A stretch of 64,000 nt of DNA from Deinococcus aquaticus (lineage in GTDB: Bacteria; Deinococcota; Deinococci; Deinococcales; Deinococcaceae): contig NZ_CP115165.1 of the NCBI RefSeq assembly GCF_028622095.1, forward strand, positions 1,314,501-1,378,500, given 5' to 3'. Position numbers and translations under genes: made by a program. This document shows, in pieces, positions 27,798 through 38,682 of this stretch (within the stretch, counting starts at the first letter, position 1; every line of letters starts with the position of its first letter). Under the pieces are notes generated by a model, which worked only from the letters and a program-made list of their open reading frames with translations, did not search any database and had not been told where the DNA came from.

Positions 27798-28541
27798 TTA
27801 AGCGGTCAGCACCACCGGTTTTCCCTCGGTGATCATGATGGTGTGTTCGACATGGGCGGCGATGCCGCCGTCGGTGGTGGCGAGGGTCCAGCCGTCGCGG
27901 CGGGTGCGGACGCGGGGGCTGCGGCCGGTGCTGATCATGGGTTCCACGGCGATCACGAGCCCCTCGTGCAGGGGTTTACGCAGCGCGGGGCGGTAGTAGT
28001 TGGGGACGTCGGGTTTTTCGTGGATGGCGCGGCCCACGCCGTGCCCCTGAAGTTCCGGCAGGAGCGTGAAGCCCCGGCGCTGCACCTCGGTCTGGATGGC
28101 GCGGCCGATGCCGTTCAGGGGTCGTCCGGCGCGGGCGGCGTTCAGGCCCTGCGCGAGCGCAGCCTCGGCGGCGGCGATGAGGTTCGCGGTGATGGGGGAG
28201 ACGGGCGGCACGGCGACCGTGATGGCGGCGTCTGCGACGAATCCGCCGACGTTCGGCGTGACGTCGATGCACACCACGTCCCCCGCCTGGAGTGGGCGGT
28301 GGGTGGGGAGGCCATGCACGATGTCGTCGTTCACGCTGATGAATACGTTCACGGGCGCGCCGTACTCGGCACGCGGGGCGGAGAACGCCCCGAACCTCGC
28401 GAAGACCTGCTCGGCCAGGGCGTCCAACTCGGCGGGCGTCACGCCCGGTTCGACGGCGGCGCGCAGGGCGTCCAGGGTGCGGGCGACGACCTTCCCGGCG
28501 AGGGTCATGCCGTCCAGTTCATGCTGCGTGGTGATCGTCAT
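27798..28541 (-). CDS. map: Methionine aminopeptidase, type I
   Basis: Removes the N-terminal methionine from nascent proteins. 247 residues. Metal ligands of the pita-bread fold are all visible: D93 (CIDVT), D104 (FVADAA), H166 (GHGVG), E199 (AVEPM) and E231 (VEHTI), plus substrate His 76 (DIVHGLP). TACACT lies 5 nt before the ATG, so the message is probably leaderless. It stands alone, between the AT-rich island and paaZ, and separates paaZ from paaABCD. Confidence 0.95.
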   Translation of the reverse strand: MTITTQHELDGMTLAGKVVARTLDALRAAVEPGVTPAELDALAEQVFARFGAFSAPRAEYGAPVNVFISVNDDIVHGLPTHRPLQAGDVVCIDVTPNVGGFVADAAITVAVPPVSPITANLIAAAEAALAQGLNAARAGRPLNGIGRAIQTEVQRRGFTLLPELQGHGVGRAIHEKPDVPNYYRPALRKPLHEGLVIAVEPMISTGRSPRVRTRRDGWTLATTDGGIAAHVEHTIMITEGKPVVLTA

Positions 28542-28734
28542 GCGGCAGTGTAAGCGCCCGGTCGGGGCCGGGAGTGTGACGATCGGGTGACCCGTTTCTT
28601 TTCTCCTCCCCCTTGCCTTGCAAAGCTGCGCAGCAGAGGGGGGAGGCCGGGAGGGGGTGCGCGCAGCGCATGTTCGCCTGGCTTCCGCCTCAACTTCCGT
28701 TCGATTCTTCTTTCTCTTCCAAGGAGCGTTTTCT
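28542..28734. other. map-paaZ intergenic region with GGGGGAGG repeat
   Basis: Holds the divergent promoters of map and paaZ. A CTCCCCC...GCGCAGCAGAGGGGGGAGGCCGGGAGGGGGTG element (about 28605-28660) resembles those at 62300-62480 and 62850-62890. No second PaaR-type site was found before paaZ. Confidence 0.5.
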
Positions 28735-30834
<2,100 letters not shown>

Positions 30835-30925
30835 ACGCGGGCCGTCTGGGCATGGGCGTTTCATACGCGGCGGGCATTGTGCTGAGTGTCTCTTTATGCG
30901 CGCTTCACCTGACGGCTGGCGGATG

Positions 30926-30940
30926 CTTTATCCGATAAAG
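30926..30940. promoter_or_regulatory. Perfect palindromic operator overlapping a -10 box
   Basis: CTTTATCCGATAAAG is a perfect 7-1-7 palindrome. TAAAGT (30936-30941), 7 nt before the ATG at 30949, is the probable -10 box, so a bound dimer would block transcription. The regulator is not identified. Confidence 0.55.
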
Positions 30941-30948
30941 TATCCCGC

Positions 30949-31893
30949 ATGGAATACCGGAACCTCGGCAAGAGCGGTCTGAAAGTCAGCGAAGTCGCCC
31001 TGGGCGGCTGGGAAACGTACGGCGTCGGTGTGAACGAGCAGCAGATGGTGCGCGACATCGTGACCGCCGCGTACGACGGCGGCGTCAACTTCTTCGATCA
31101 GGCCGACATCTACGCCAAGGGCCGCAGCGAGGAACTGATGGGCAACGTGCTGCGTGAACTGCCGCGCCACACGCTGGTCATCAGCTCCAAGGTGTACTGG
31201 CCCATGAGCGACGACGTGAACGACCGTGGCCTGAGCCGCAAGCATGTCCTGCACAGCATCGACGGCAGCCTGAAGCGCCTGGGCACCGACCACCTCGACG
31301 TGTACTTCGCGCACCGCTACGACCCCGACGTGCCCATGGAAGAGATCGTCATGGCCTTCGATCAGGTCATCCGCGACGGCAAGGCCCTGTACTGGGGGAC
31401 CAGCATGTGGCCCGCCGCGCGCATTGCCCAGGCGGTCGAGTTCGCCCGTGCGAACGGCCTGCACGCGCCCATCACCGAGCAGCCCGAGTACTCCATGATC
31501 CGCCGCGACCGCGTCGAGAAGGAGATCCTGCCGTACACCGAGACGGCCGGCGTGGGCCTGGTCGTCTGGAGCCCGCTCGCCATGGGCCTGCTGACCGGCA
31601 AGTACGACGACGGCAAACCCGAGGGCGCGCGCCTGACCGAGAAGGAAAACTGGGGCAAGAACTTCCTGACCGACGAGAACATCCAGAAAGTCCGCGACCT
31701 GAAGGCCTTGGCCGACGACCTGAACATCACCCGCGCGCAACTGGCCCTCGCCTGGATCCTGCGGCAGAAAGGCGTGAGCAGCGTCATCACGGGGGCCACG
31801 AAAGTCCAGCAGATCGAGGACACCGTCAAGGCCGCCGGCGTGCGCCTGAGCAGCGACGTGATCGAGCAGATCGAAACCATCCTGACCCGCTGA
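30949..31893 (+). CDS. Aldo/keto reductase, voltage-gated K+ channel beta-subunit-like
   Basis: 314-residue aldo/keto reductase. VNFFDQADIYAKGRSEELMG holds catalytic Asp/Tyr, VISSKVYWPM the catalytic Lys, and DVYFAHRYDPDVP the His region; SPLAMGLLTGKYD and GVSSVITGATKVQQIEDTVKA are typical of the Kv-beta/YghZ subgroup. It reduces carbonyls with NADPH. The gene has its own promoter overlapping a perfect palindrome, so it is likely single-gene and repressed. A hairpin terminator follows at 31911-31946. Confidence 0.9.
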   Translation: MEYRNLGKSGLKVSEVALGGWETYGVGVNEQQMVRDIVTAAYDGGVNFFDQADIYAKGRSEELMGNVLRELPRHTLVISSKVYWPMSDDVNDRGLSRKHVLHSIDGSLKRLGTDHLDVYFAHRYDPDVPMEEIVMAFDQVIRDGKALYWGTSMWPAARIAQAVEFARANGLHAPITEQPEYSMIRRDRVEKEILPYTETAGVGLVVWSPLAMGLLTGKYDDGKPEGARLTEKENWGKNFLTDENIQKVRDLKALADDLNITRAQLALAWILRQKGVSSVITGATKVQQIEDTVKAAGVRLSSDVIEQIETILTR

Positions 31894-31910
31894 CAGCGGC
31901 GTCTGTTCGC

Positions 31911-31946
31911 GCGGCCCCCTCCACCCCGGAGGCGGGCCGCCGGTTT
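31911..31946 (+). terminator. Terminator after the aldo/keto reductase
   Basis: GCGGCCC and GGGCCGC form a stem, followed by CGGTTTTGC. It lies 18 nt after the stop. Confidence 0.65.
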
Positions 31947-31980
31947 TGCTGCCCGCGCCCTAGCTCCCAGCGGAGTCCGT

Positions 31981-31987
31981 ATCATAC
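31981..31987. repeat. Target-site duplication of the IS, left copy
   Basis: ATCATAC immediately outside the left inverted end, repeated at 33165-33171 outside the right end. Confidence 0.85.
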
Positions 31988-33164
31988 CAAGAGTTTCCAC
32001 TTCCCTGCTGATGTCGTGTCACGCGGCGTCAAGCAGGGGGCCGTCCTGCTCCATCCCGGTCAGGACGTACTTTTCGGCATTCTGAGCTGCCTGCCGTTGT
32101 GCGGCCCGCCACGTCATTCCCGGTACTTCCCTACGCACCCGTAACACCGCGTGAAAGGCCTCCACCACGCACCACACCCAGTTCTCCTGCGCCTGGATCG
32201 TCCGGCAATGACAGCGTCCCAGTCCCAGGTTCTGCTTGAAGAACCGGTGAATCACCTCAATTCCCCAGCGGGCCTTCCAGGCCCGCAGCAGTGAGCGAAC
32301 CGTGACGTCACCACCAAACGTGCTGAACAGGAAAAACCGTGTCCACTCCCCGTGCACCTTGCGCCACACGATCAGGACATCGAACCCACCGACCTCACGG
32401 GTGACCGACAATCGACGGACACGCCACCCGAACTCCGCGTACAGGTGGCAGCGTTCTGGAGGGAACTGCCGACTCAGCGCACCGAGGGTGAGTCCCTCAC
32501 CCTCGAACTGCACGGTCATATTGGCTTTGGCACGGATCAATACCGGAATCTGATGCTCGCGACTGAAGGTCACAGCCGCGTCCCGCCCGAACTCCCCATC
32601 CAGGAGGAGACCCGCCATGGGGACGCCCGCCGCGAGGCAATCCTGGACGACGTGGATCATTTCCTGAGTCGCTGTACGGTAAGGATAGCGCTCTGTATGC
32701 AGGGCCTGGGAAACCTTGAAGCGCTCCAGCAACGGAACTGGATCTTCACCGAACCTGACCAGGGCCGCGGAGGTGAACTGATGGCCCAGACGGGTCTGGG
32801 CCTGACCGCTGTAGTGGTAGTTCACGCCTTCCATCGTCCGTCCGGCGTGGGGCACCATGACGAAATCAATGGCCAGGAACGCGCCCTCCGGCGCGTTCCT
32901 GGCTCGACGCTTGAAGTCCTCCGTGGAGGCGAAGGAGTCCCGCGCCATCTCTTTGGAGATGGCACTTTTACACAGGGTGCTGTAGGGGATGAGGCCACTG
33001 AGGCTGGTGACCCGGTTCAGCTGAGCGGTGATGATGCTGTGCGGTAGGCTGGGGATGCGAGGCATAGTCACTTCGCATAAAGGCCCATGAGACCGGGGAA
33101 TTTCAAGCCCCTGCCTCCTGGGCCTTCGTGCTGGTCGCTATTCCCTCGCCTGTGGAAACTCTTG
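31988..33164 (-). mobile_element. Complete IS element, IS4/IS701-like
   Basis: 1177 bp bounded by perfect 13-bp inverted ends CAAGAGTTTCCAC (31988-32000) and GTGGAAACTCTTG (33152-33164), flanked by 7-bp direct repeats ATCATAC. It contains a single intact transposase gene. It is inserted in the junction of a small non-coding repeat (CGGAGTCCGTATCATACGGATTCC when restored), itself nearly palindromic. Confidence 0.88.
32019..33071 (-). CDS. DDE transposase, IS4/IS701 superfamily
   Basis: 350 residues, apparently full length and uninterrupted. First catalytic Asp is likely in FLAIDFVMVPHAG, second in GLLLDGEFGRD, and the Glu lies in ARWGIEVIHRFFKQNLGLG, where W-x2-R-x3-E-x6-K mirrors the YREK signature of IS4-group enzymes. 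It would cut and paste the element using the 13-bp ends. GTG 33071 or the ATG two codons later could start it; no strong ribosome site is seen. GC content is a little lower than the neighbouring genes. Family assignment is by motif only. Confidence 0.88.
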   Translation of the reverse strand: MTMPRIPSLPHSIITAQLNRVTSLSGLIPYSTLCKSAISKEMARDSFASTEDFKRRARNAPEGAFLAIDFVMVPHAGRTMEGVNYHYSGQAQTRLGHQFTSAALVRFGEDPVPLLERFKVSQALHTERYPYRTATQEMIHVVQDCLAAGVPMAGLLLDGEFGRDAAVTFSREHQIPVLIRAKANMTVQFEGEGLTLGALSRQFPPERCHLYAEFGWRVRRLSVTREVGGFDVLIVWRKVHGEWTRFFLFSTFGGDVTVRSLLRAWKARWGIEVIHRFFKQNLGLGRCHCRTIQAQENWVWCVVEAFHAVLRVRREVPGMTWRAAQRQAAQNAEKYVLTGMEQDGPLLDAA

Positions 33165-33171
33165 ATCATAC
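33165..33171. repeat. Target-site duplication of the IS, right copy
   Basis: ATCATAC directly after the right inverted end, identical to 31981-31987. Confidence 0.85.
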
Positions 33172-33303
33172 GGATTCCGTCTGTTTCGTTAACAACCCGG
33201 GACAGCACCGGGTTGCCAATTCCACGCCCGGAACCCGTTTCTCTCCTGCTCGCGTCCGCTCGGATGGAACGGTTTTTGCAAACCATTCCATCGGAGTCCG
33301 TAT
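33168..33303. repeat. Small non-coding repeat, copy E (IS-interrupted junction)
   Basis: 136 bp from ATACGGATTCCGTCTGTTTCG to ATCGGAGTCCGTAT, with the internal hairpin ATGGAACGGTTTTTGC...CCATTCCAT. On the minus strand it is fused to the GGDEF stop (TGATACGGACTCC). The left scrap AGCGGAGTCCGTATCATAC (31972-31987) belongs to an adjoining repeat end separated by the IS. Confidence 0.85.
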
Positions 33304-35000
33304 CAGTCGCTGGGTGGGTACACGCGGTTGCGGCCGGCGCGTTTGGCGCGGTACAGGTGCTCGTCGGCCTGCGTGAGCGCCTCGGGCAGGCGTTCGCCGG
33401 GTTCGACGGCGTACCCGACGCTGGCGGTCAGGTTCGTGCCGGGCAGCAGCGCGGCCCAGTCGTGGCCGGCCACGGCGCGGCGGCACGCTTCGGCCAGCGC
33501 GTGGGCCTGCGCGTGCGTGCCGACCGGGGTGATCAGCACGAACTCCTCGCCGCCGTAGCGGGCCAGCAGCGCCTGCGGCCAGCGGGTCAGCTGCGCGCGC
33601 AACAGGCCGGCCACGCCCTGAAGCGCCTGGTCCCCGCCCGCGTGAGAGTGCCGGTCGTTCACGCGTTTGAAGTGATCGATGTCCAGGAACAGTGCGGCCA
33701 GCAGGTCCGCGCCGTTCCCGGTCAGGGCCAGCAGGCCTTCTTCCAGGCCCCGGCGGTTCAGCAGGCCGGTCAGTGGGTCCTGGCGGGCCTGGGTTTCGGC
33801 GTGCCGCAGGCGGTCCTGCCAGGAACTGGCGTCCTGGCGGGCCTGTTGCAGGTCGTGGGCCAGTGACAGGTGCCGCTGGGCGGCCGTGTTCACGCGTTCC
33901 AGGGCCTCCTGGGTGTCCTGCAGGGCGTCGCGGGTCACCTGCAGGGCCTGCGGGTACTGCCCGGCGCGTTCGTGCAGGGCGGCCACGGCCCGCAGGATCA
34001 CCTGCGTGTCCCGGTGGCGTTTCTGGCTGCGCACCAGGGTCAGCGCCTGCTGGTAGTCGGCCAGCGCGGCGGCCGGGTCGCCCTGCGCCTCGTGCAGTTC
34101 CGCGAGGCACATGGGCACCTCGATGTACAGCTGCTGGTCGAGGTCACTGCTCATGGCGGCGGCCCGTTCGGCGGCCTGCTGCGCGCCGCTCAGGTTGCCC
34201 AGCAGCAGGTGCAGGGCGCTCTCGTGCGCGTGACACAGCACCTCGGCGGTCAGGCTGGGGTGGGTGCGCAGGGACGTCGTGGCGGCGCGCAGCACCATCA
34301 GGCCCTGGCGGGCCGCCTGCTCCGCCGCTTCCGGGCGGCCCCGGTCGCGGGCGCGGCGGGCCAGCAGCACGTACGCGGCCGCGCGGTTCTCGTGCAGGTA
34401 GTTGTTCAGGTCATGGATGATGTCCGCGTCGCTGAGGGTATGAATGTGCTCTTCGAGCAGGTTCAGCTGGTGCAGGGCCTCGCCGGGGTCGCCCGCGCTG
34501 TTCGCCAGCCACCCCAGGTTCACGAGGGCGTTCCCGATATCGCCCGGATGGCCTTCTTGCTGCGCAGTGCTCAGGGCTTCCTGCAGATCCTGCCGGGCGC
34601 TGTTCATGTCGCCGATCAGCATCTGCGTCAGGGCGCGCACGTTCACCACCGATGACCGCAGGTGACTCAGGCCGTGCTCGTGAATCAGTTCGGTGGCGCG
34701 CGCCACGCTCTCCTGCGAGCGGTCCGGCTGGTTCAGGTGCGCCGCCACGAACCCCAGCCCGACCAGTGCCAGGACTGCTTCCTCGGGCGCGCCGGCCTGC
34801 ATGGCGAGGTCCAGGGCCGCCTCGCCCAGCTGCTGCGCGCCGCGCATGGACGAGTCCCGCGTGAAGCGGGCAATGGTCACCAGCGCGTGCGCCCGCTCCT
34901 GGTCGCTGGCCACCGAGTGCCACTGCGCGAGCAACTCCGGCGGGAGAGCCTCGGGCAGTCCCGGCAGGCCAGGAGTGAGTGGGGCGGACATGACAGGCAT
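33303..35000 (-). CDS. TPR-containing diguanylate cyclase (GGDEF)
   Basis: About 565 residues. An N-terminal helical array of tetratricopeptide-like repeats covers roughly 20-370 (for example ALVNLGWLANSAGDPGEALHQLNLLEEH and CLAELHEAQGDPAAALADYQQALTLVRS). A coiled-coil linker (about 375-410) leads to an intact GGDEF domain: DPLTGLLNRRGLEE, LDIDHFKRVNDRHSHAGG, ARYGGEEFVLI. No membrane segment or signal peptide is seen, so it is cytoplasmic and probably senses a protein partner. ATG 35000 has AGGA close upstream; ATG 34991 (in frame) is possible. The stop is fused to repeat copy E. Confidence 0.87.
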   Translation of the reverse strand: MPVMSAPLTPGLPGLPEALPPELLAQWHSVASDQERAHALVTIARFTRDSSMRGAQQLGEAALDLAMQAGAPEEAVLALVGLGFVAAHLNQPDRSQESVARATELIHEHGLSHLRSSVVNVRALTQMLIGDMNSARQDLQEALSTAQQEGHPGDIGNALVNLGWLANSAGDPGEALHQLNLLEEHIHTLSDADIIHDLNNYLHENRAAAYVLLARRARDRGRPEAAEQAARQGLMVLRAATTSLRTHPSLTAEVLCHAHESALHLLLGNLSGAQQAAERAAAMSSDLDQQLYIEVPMCLAELHEAQGDPAAALADYQQALTLVRSQKRHRDTQVILRAVAALHERAGQYPQALQVTRDALQDTQEALERVNTAAQRHLSLAHDLQQARQDASSWQDRLRHAETQARQDPLTGLLNRRGLEEGLLALTGNGADLLAALFLDIDHFKRVNDRHSHAGGDQALQGVAGLLRAQLTRWPQALLARYGGEEFVLITPVGTHAQAHALAEACRRAVAGHDWAALLPGTNLTASVGYAVEPGERLPEALTQADEHLYRAKRAGRNRVYPPSD

Positions 35001-35212
35001 TGTTCCTGATTGTGCAGCGCGGCGTATCAAGTTTCCATGAAGTCGCTCTCCCGGCCCCCCCCCATCACCCCCAGCGAGGGAGGGGAGAGCGAGGGGAGGC
35101 GGCGGCACAGCGCGCGCAACCCGGCGCCGCACCGGGCCGCCGCAGCACCGGGCCGGGCCGTCCGCAGAAAGACTGACGATTCGGCAGGCGGCGCGCGCCT
35201 ATGCTGAGCCGC

Positions 35213-36181
35213 GTGAACGCCATAGAAACGCAGGAGCTGCGCAAGGAATACCGGGGCCGGGCCGTGGTGGAGAGCCTGACCCTGACCGTCCCACCGGGCG
35301 AGGTGTTCGGATTCCTCGGCCCGAACGGCGCGGGCAAGAGCACCACCGTGAAGATGCTCCTGGGTCTCGTGCACCCCACGGGCGGGCGCGTGCAGGTGCT
35401 GGGCGGCAGTCCGCACGATCCGGCCGTGCGGGCCCGCCTGGGCTTCCTGCCCGAGCAGTTCCGCTTTCAGACCTGGATGACCGCCGAGGAATTCCTGCGG
35501 TTTCACGGGCGGCTGGCGGGCCTGAAGGCCGCCGAACTGAGCGCCCGCATCCCGCAGGTGCTGGAGACCGTGGGCCTGGGCGGGCGCGGCGGCGAGAACC
35601 TGGGCGGCTACAGCAAGGGCATGTTGCAGCGCGCCGGGCTGGCCGGAGCGATCCTGGCCCGCCCGGCGCTGGTGTTCCTGGATGAACCGACCAGCGCCCT
35701 GGACCCCATCGGGCGGGTCGAGGTGCGCGAGATCATTGAGCGGCTGCGCGGCGAGGGCACGGCCGTGTTCCTGAACTCGCACCTGCTGTCGGAAGTCGAG
35801 CAGGTGTGCGACCGCGTGGCGTTCGTGAAACAGGGCCGCGTGCTGCGGCAGGGCAGCATGCGGGAACTGATGGGCGGCGTCCTGCCGCTGGACGTGCGCG
35901 TGGACCACCTGCCGCCGGGCCTGCTGGAGACCCTGGCGGGCCTGGGTGAACTGCGTCACACCGATACGAACACGCCGGGCCGCGCCGACGTGGAACTGTG
36001 GCTGGACCACGAGGACGCCATTCCCGCCGTCGCCAGCGCCATTCACGCCGCCGGCGCGCGCCTGTACGCCCTGAACCCGCGCCGCCCGGACCTGGAAACC
36101 ATGTTCCTGGATCTGATCGAGGATACCCCGGACAGCAGCGCCCGCACCGCCCGCCTGGGCCAGGGGGCCGCTCGTGCGTAA
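35213..36181 (+). CDS. ABC transporter ATP-binding protein
   Basis: About 322 residues. Walker A GPNGAGKSTT (about 40), Q-loop LPEQFRF, signature YSKGMLQRAGLAGA (variant of LSGGQ), Walker B ALVFLDEPTSALDP, and switch His in NSHLLSEVEQ. A CcmA/DrrA-like C-terminal domain follows. Drives an exporter with the next gene. A -10-like TATGCT (35200-35205) precedes GTG 35213 by 7 nt, so I prefer that start over the ATG at 35201, which lies inside the box. The 3' end overlaps the permease gene by 8 nt. Confidence 0.9.
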   Translation: MNAIETQELRKEYRGRAVVESLTLTVPPGEVFGFLGPNGAGKSTTVKMLLGLVHPTGGRVQVLGGSPHDPAVRARLGFLPEQFRFQTWMTAEEFLRFHGRLAGLKAAELSARIPQVLETVGLGGRGGENLGGYSKGMLQRAGLAGAILARPALVFLDEPTSALDPIGRVEVREIIERLRGEGTAVFLNSHLLSEVEQVCDRVAFVKQGRVLRQGSMRELMGGVLPLDVRVDHLPPGLLETLAGLGELRHTDTNTPGRADVELWLDHEDAIPAVASAIHAAGARLYALNPRRPDLETMFLDLIEDTPDSSARTARLGQGAARA

Positions 36182-37046
36182 CGCCCTGCTGATCGCGGAA
36201 CTCTCGTTGCGCGAGGCGGTCCGTAAACGCCTCGTGAGCGTGTTGCTGCTGCTGACCGCCCTGTTCCTGGGCTTCTACCTGTACGGCATCGTGCGGCTGG
36301 AAGGCACCCTGGACCAGCGGTCCCTGGACGCCGGACTGGACGGCCGCAGCCTGAACGGCGCGTCGAACCTGCCCGTCATCTACTCGGCCATGTTCGGCAT
36401 GTACCTCGTGTACTTCCTGGGGTCCCTGATGGCCGTGCTGTCCACGGTGGGCGCCGTCAGCGGCGACATCGAGAACGGCGTCATGCAGAGCGTCATCGCC
36501 CGGCCCATCAGCCGCGCGCAACTGGTGCTGGGCCGCTGGCTGGGCTTCAGCGCCGTGAACCTCGGCTACGTGGCCCTGCTGAGCGCCGGCCTGCTCGGCG
36601 GCGTGTACGCCATCACCGGCTACCTGCCGCCCGCCCCGCTGGCCGCGACCGGCCTGATCCTGCTGTCCACGCTGCTGCTGACCGCCCTGACCGTGCTGGG
36701 CAGCACGCTGTTCACCACGCTCGCCAACGGCATCGGCGTGTTCGTGCTGTACGGCGTGGGCTTCACGGGCGGCATCCTGGGGTCCATCGGCACGTTCGCC
36801 GACACGCCCACCCTGACCACCCTGGGCCGCACCGCGAACGCCCTGATGCCCACCAACGCCCTGTGGCTGGGCGCCAGTTACCACCTGCAACCCGCCGTGG
36901 CCCTTCAGATCAGCGAGGCCTCACGCGGCGCGAACCCCTTCTTCGCCAACGCCCCCATCGCCGCCGGTCTGGTCGTCTGGGCTGTCGTCCTGGCCGTCCT
37001 GGCCGTCCTGGGAGGCATGTACCGCTTCAGCCGACGCGACCTGTAA
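36174..37046 (+). CDS. ABC transporter permease
   Basis: 290 residues with about six hydrophobic segments (for example VSVLLLLTALFLGFYLYG, YLVYFLGSLMAVLSTVGAVSG, LLLTALTVLGSTLFTTLANGIGVFVLYG, AAGLVVWAVVLAVLAVLGG), an ABC-2 type permease. IENGVMQSVIARPISRAQLVLGRW is a typical cytoplasmic loop. It overlaps the ATPase gene by 8 nt with a GTG start, so the two form one unit; substrate is unknown. A long palindrome just past the stop probably ends transcription. Confidence 0.88.
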   Translation: MRNALLIAELSLREAVRKRLVSVLLLLTALFLGFYLYGIVRLEGTLDQRSLDAGLDGRSLNGASNLPVIYSAMFGMYLVYFLGSLMAVLSTVGAVSGDIENGVMQSVIARPISRAQLVLGRWLGFSAVNLGYVALLSAGLLGGVYAITGYLPPAPLAATGLILLSTLLLTALTVLGSTLFTTLANGIGVFVLYGVGFTGGILGSIGTFADTPTLTTLGRTANALMPTNALWLGASYHLQPAVALQISEASRGANPFFANAPIAAGLVVWAVVLAVLAVLGGMYRFSRRDL

Positions 37047-37051
37047 GAGGG

Positions 37052-37124
37052 GGTGATGGTTGAAAGTCGATGGTTGATGGAGGCGGCGATTCCCTCCATC
37101 AACCATCAACCTTTGACCATCACC
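37052..37124. repeat. Long palindrome between convergent genes
   Basis: Arms 37052-37083 (GGTGATGGTTGAAAGTCGA...) and 37093-37124 pair over most of 32 bp with a short loop. The core GTTGATGGAGG matches the inverted repeat in paaD at 26340-26403. It could act as a bidirectional terminator. Confidence 0.8.
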
Positions 37125-37140
37125 GGCTGCCAACGGCTGC

Positions 37141-38502
37141 TTATCTGATCTGTCCGAGCTGGCCGCCCGTCTCGAACCAGAGGGTGCCGCCCGCCGCGAC
37201 GGTCAGGGCGCGGGGGCCTCCGCCGGGCATGGCAGGTAGGTCGATGGTGACGGCGCGGGTGTCGCCCGGCCCGGCGCGCAGCAGGTCGCCGCGCACGGTG
37301 TCGGCGGCCCAGACGGTTCCGTCGGGGGCCACGGCAACCTCGCCCGCGCGGGCGTTCGTGCCGGTGGGCAGGGTCACGCTGCGCTGCTTCCCGCTGACCG
37401 GGTCGAGGTTCCACAGGCTGCCGGTGCGGGATTCCGTGAACCACAGCGTGCCGTCCGGCGCGGCGTTCAGGTTGCCGGGCACGCTCACGCCGGGCGTGCC
37501 GACCGGGAACGCGCGGGACTGCCCGCTGGCCGGGTTCACCTGCATGACTGCCGGGGCGTCGCCACGCCGCGTGAAGTACAGCAGGCCGTCTGTACCCAGC
37601 GCGGCGCTGTCGGGCGGGCCGTCCGTGGGAAGGCGGCTGACCGCGCCGCCCACCGGGTCCAGCAGCAGCACCTGCGGCTGCCCGTACGCCGTGAATGCCA
37701 CGCGGCCGTCCGGGAGGACCAGCAGGTTGTTCAGCGTCTCGACCGTGCCTGCCAGGAACCGCTGCGTGCGGCCGTCCGCGCCGCGCCGCAGCAGGAAACT
37801 GCCCTCGGCACTCACGCCGCGCACCGCCACCCAGACGTCTGTGCCGCTCACGGCGTGACTGGTGATGGTCTCGAATCCCGTGACTGGGAAGGCCAGGGGC
37901 GCGAAGGTGGCGTCCGCCGGGTTGAAGCGCATCAGGCTGTGCCGCGAGGCCTCGTCCGCGCTGGCCGGCGCGCGCAGCAGCACCTGCTGGCCCTGCGTGC
38001 GGGCGGCGCTGGCCAGGTAAGGCGTGCCCGCCGGGATGGAGTGGGACGCGCTGCCCAGCACGGTCACGGTCACGGTCTGCTGGCGCGTTCCGGCCGTCAC
38101 GGTCAGTTGCACCGACCCACCAGAGGCGAGGGCCGCGCCGCCCAGCGTGACGGGCAGCAGGGTGTCGCTGCCACTGGCGACCGGGGTGCCCACGCTCAGC
38201 TGCGCCCCCGCCTGCCCGGCCGCGAGGGCCGCACCCACACCGGCCGGTGACACGCTCCGGACGCGCAGGCTGCCGCTCTGCGCGAACGCGCCCACCACCG
38301 CCGCGCCCTCCACGCTGACCACCAGCGCGCCCGGCGTGACGTTCCCGCCCGTGCCGGGCGCCGCGCCGCTGACTGCGGGCGTGCCCGTCCCGCCGCAGGA
38401 GGCCAGCAGCAACGACGCCGCCAGCAGCAGCGCCGGGGTGCGCCAGCCGCGCGCGGGCCGCCGCAGGGGGTGGGTGGGGAGAGCGGTGAGGGATCGCTTC
38501 AT
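37141..38502 (-). CDS. Lipoprotein with beta-propeller (Vgb/SMP-30-like)
   Basis: 453 residues. The signal peptide ends in a lipobox (LLLASC, Cys about 36), so it is membrane-anchored outside the cytoplasm. An Ig/Big-like N-terminal part is followed from about residue 180 by repeats such as NLLVLPDGRVAFTAYG, ALGTDGLLYFTRRG, NAAPDGTLWFTESRTG, AVAPDGTVWAADTVRG and VAAGGTLWFETGG, the blade pattern of Vgb-type propellers. Ligand is unknown. It converges with the ABC permease across a palindrome. Confidence 0.75.
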   Translation of the reverse strand: MKRSLTALPTHPLRRPARGWRTPALLLAASLLLASCGGTGTPAVSGAAPGTGGNVTPGALVVSVEGAAVVGAFAQSGSLRVRSVSPAGVGAALAAGQAGAQLSVGTPVASGSDTLLPVTLGGAALASGGSVQLTVTAGTRQQTVTVTVLGSASHSIPAGTPYLASAARTQGQQVLLRAPASADEASRHSLMRFNPADATFAPLAFPVTGFETITSHAVSGTDVWVAVRGVSAEGSFLLRRGADGRTQRFLAGTVETLNNLLVLPDGRVAFTAYGQPQVLLLDPVGGAVSRLPTDGPPDSAALGTDGLLYFTRRGDAPAVMQVNPASGQSRAFPVGTPGVSVPGNLNAAPDGTLWFTESRTGSLWNLDPVSGKQRSVTLPTGTNARAGEVAVAPDGTVWAADTVRGDLLRAGPGDTRAVTIDLPAMPGGGPRALTVAAGGTLWFETGGQLGQIR

Positions 38503-38584
38503 GCCCGGATTTCAACACGCCGCGCCTTGCGGGACCCTTACGGACACGGCGGCCCGCCACTCAGTGAAGCGGGGGTCTCCCGAA

Positions 38585-38674
38585 GTCCGTTCTGCTCCTC
38601 CTCTGCGGGGCAGCTCTACGAGTCGCGTCCGCTCGGACCCAGCGGCTTTGCAAGCCATTCAATCGGAGTCCGTA
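38585..38674. repeat. Small non-coding repeat, copy F (degenerate)
   Basis: Only the GTCCGTTCTGCTCCTC to ATCGGAGTCCGTAT half is clear, with CAGCTCTACGAGTC and GGCTTTGCAAGCC as in copy A. The left end is eroded. It lies 9 bp from the stop of the VWA gene. Confidence 0.7.
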
Positions 38675-38682
38675 TGACACCC

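Noticed and set aside
27540..28553. A 337-codon plus-strand gene over the AT-rich island and map
   Set aside because: The 3' two thirds is the antisense of map; the 5' part is short, AT-rich and crosses the MITE-like element.
35201..35212. ATG 35201 as the start of the ABC ATPase
   Set aside because: It lies within the TATGCT box that fits a leaderless GTG start 12 nt later; it remains possible if that box is not used.
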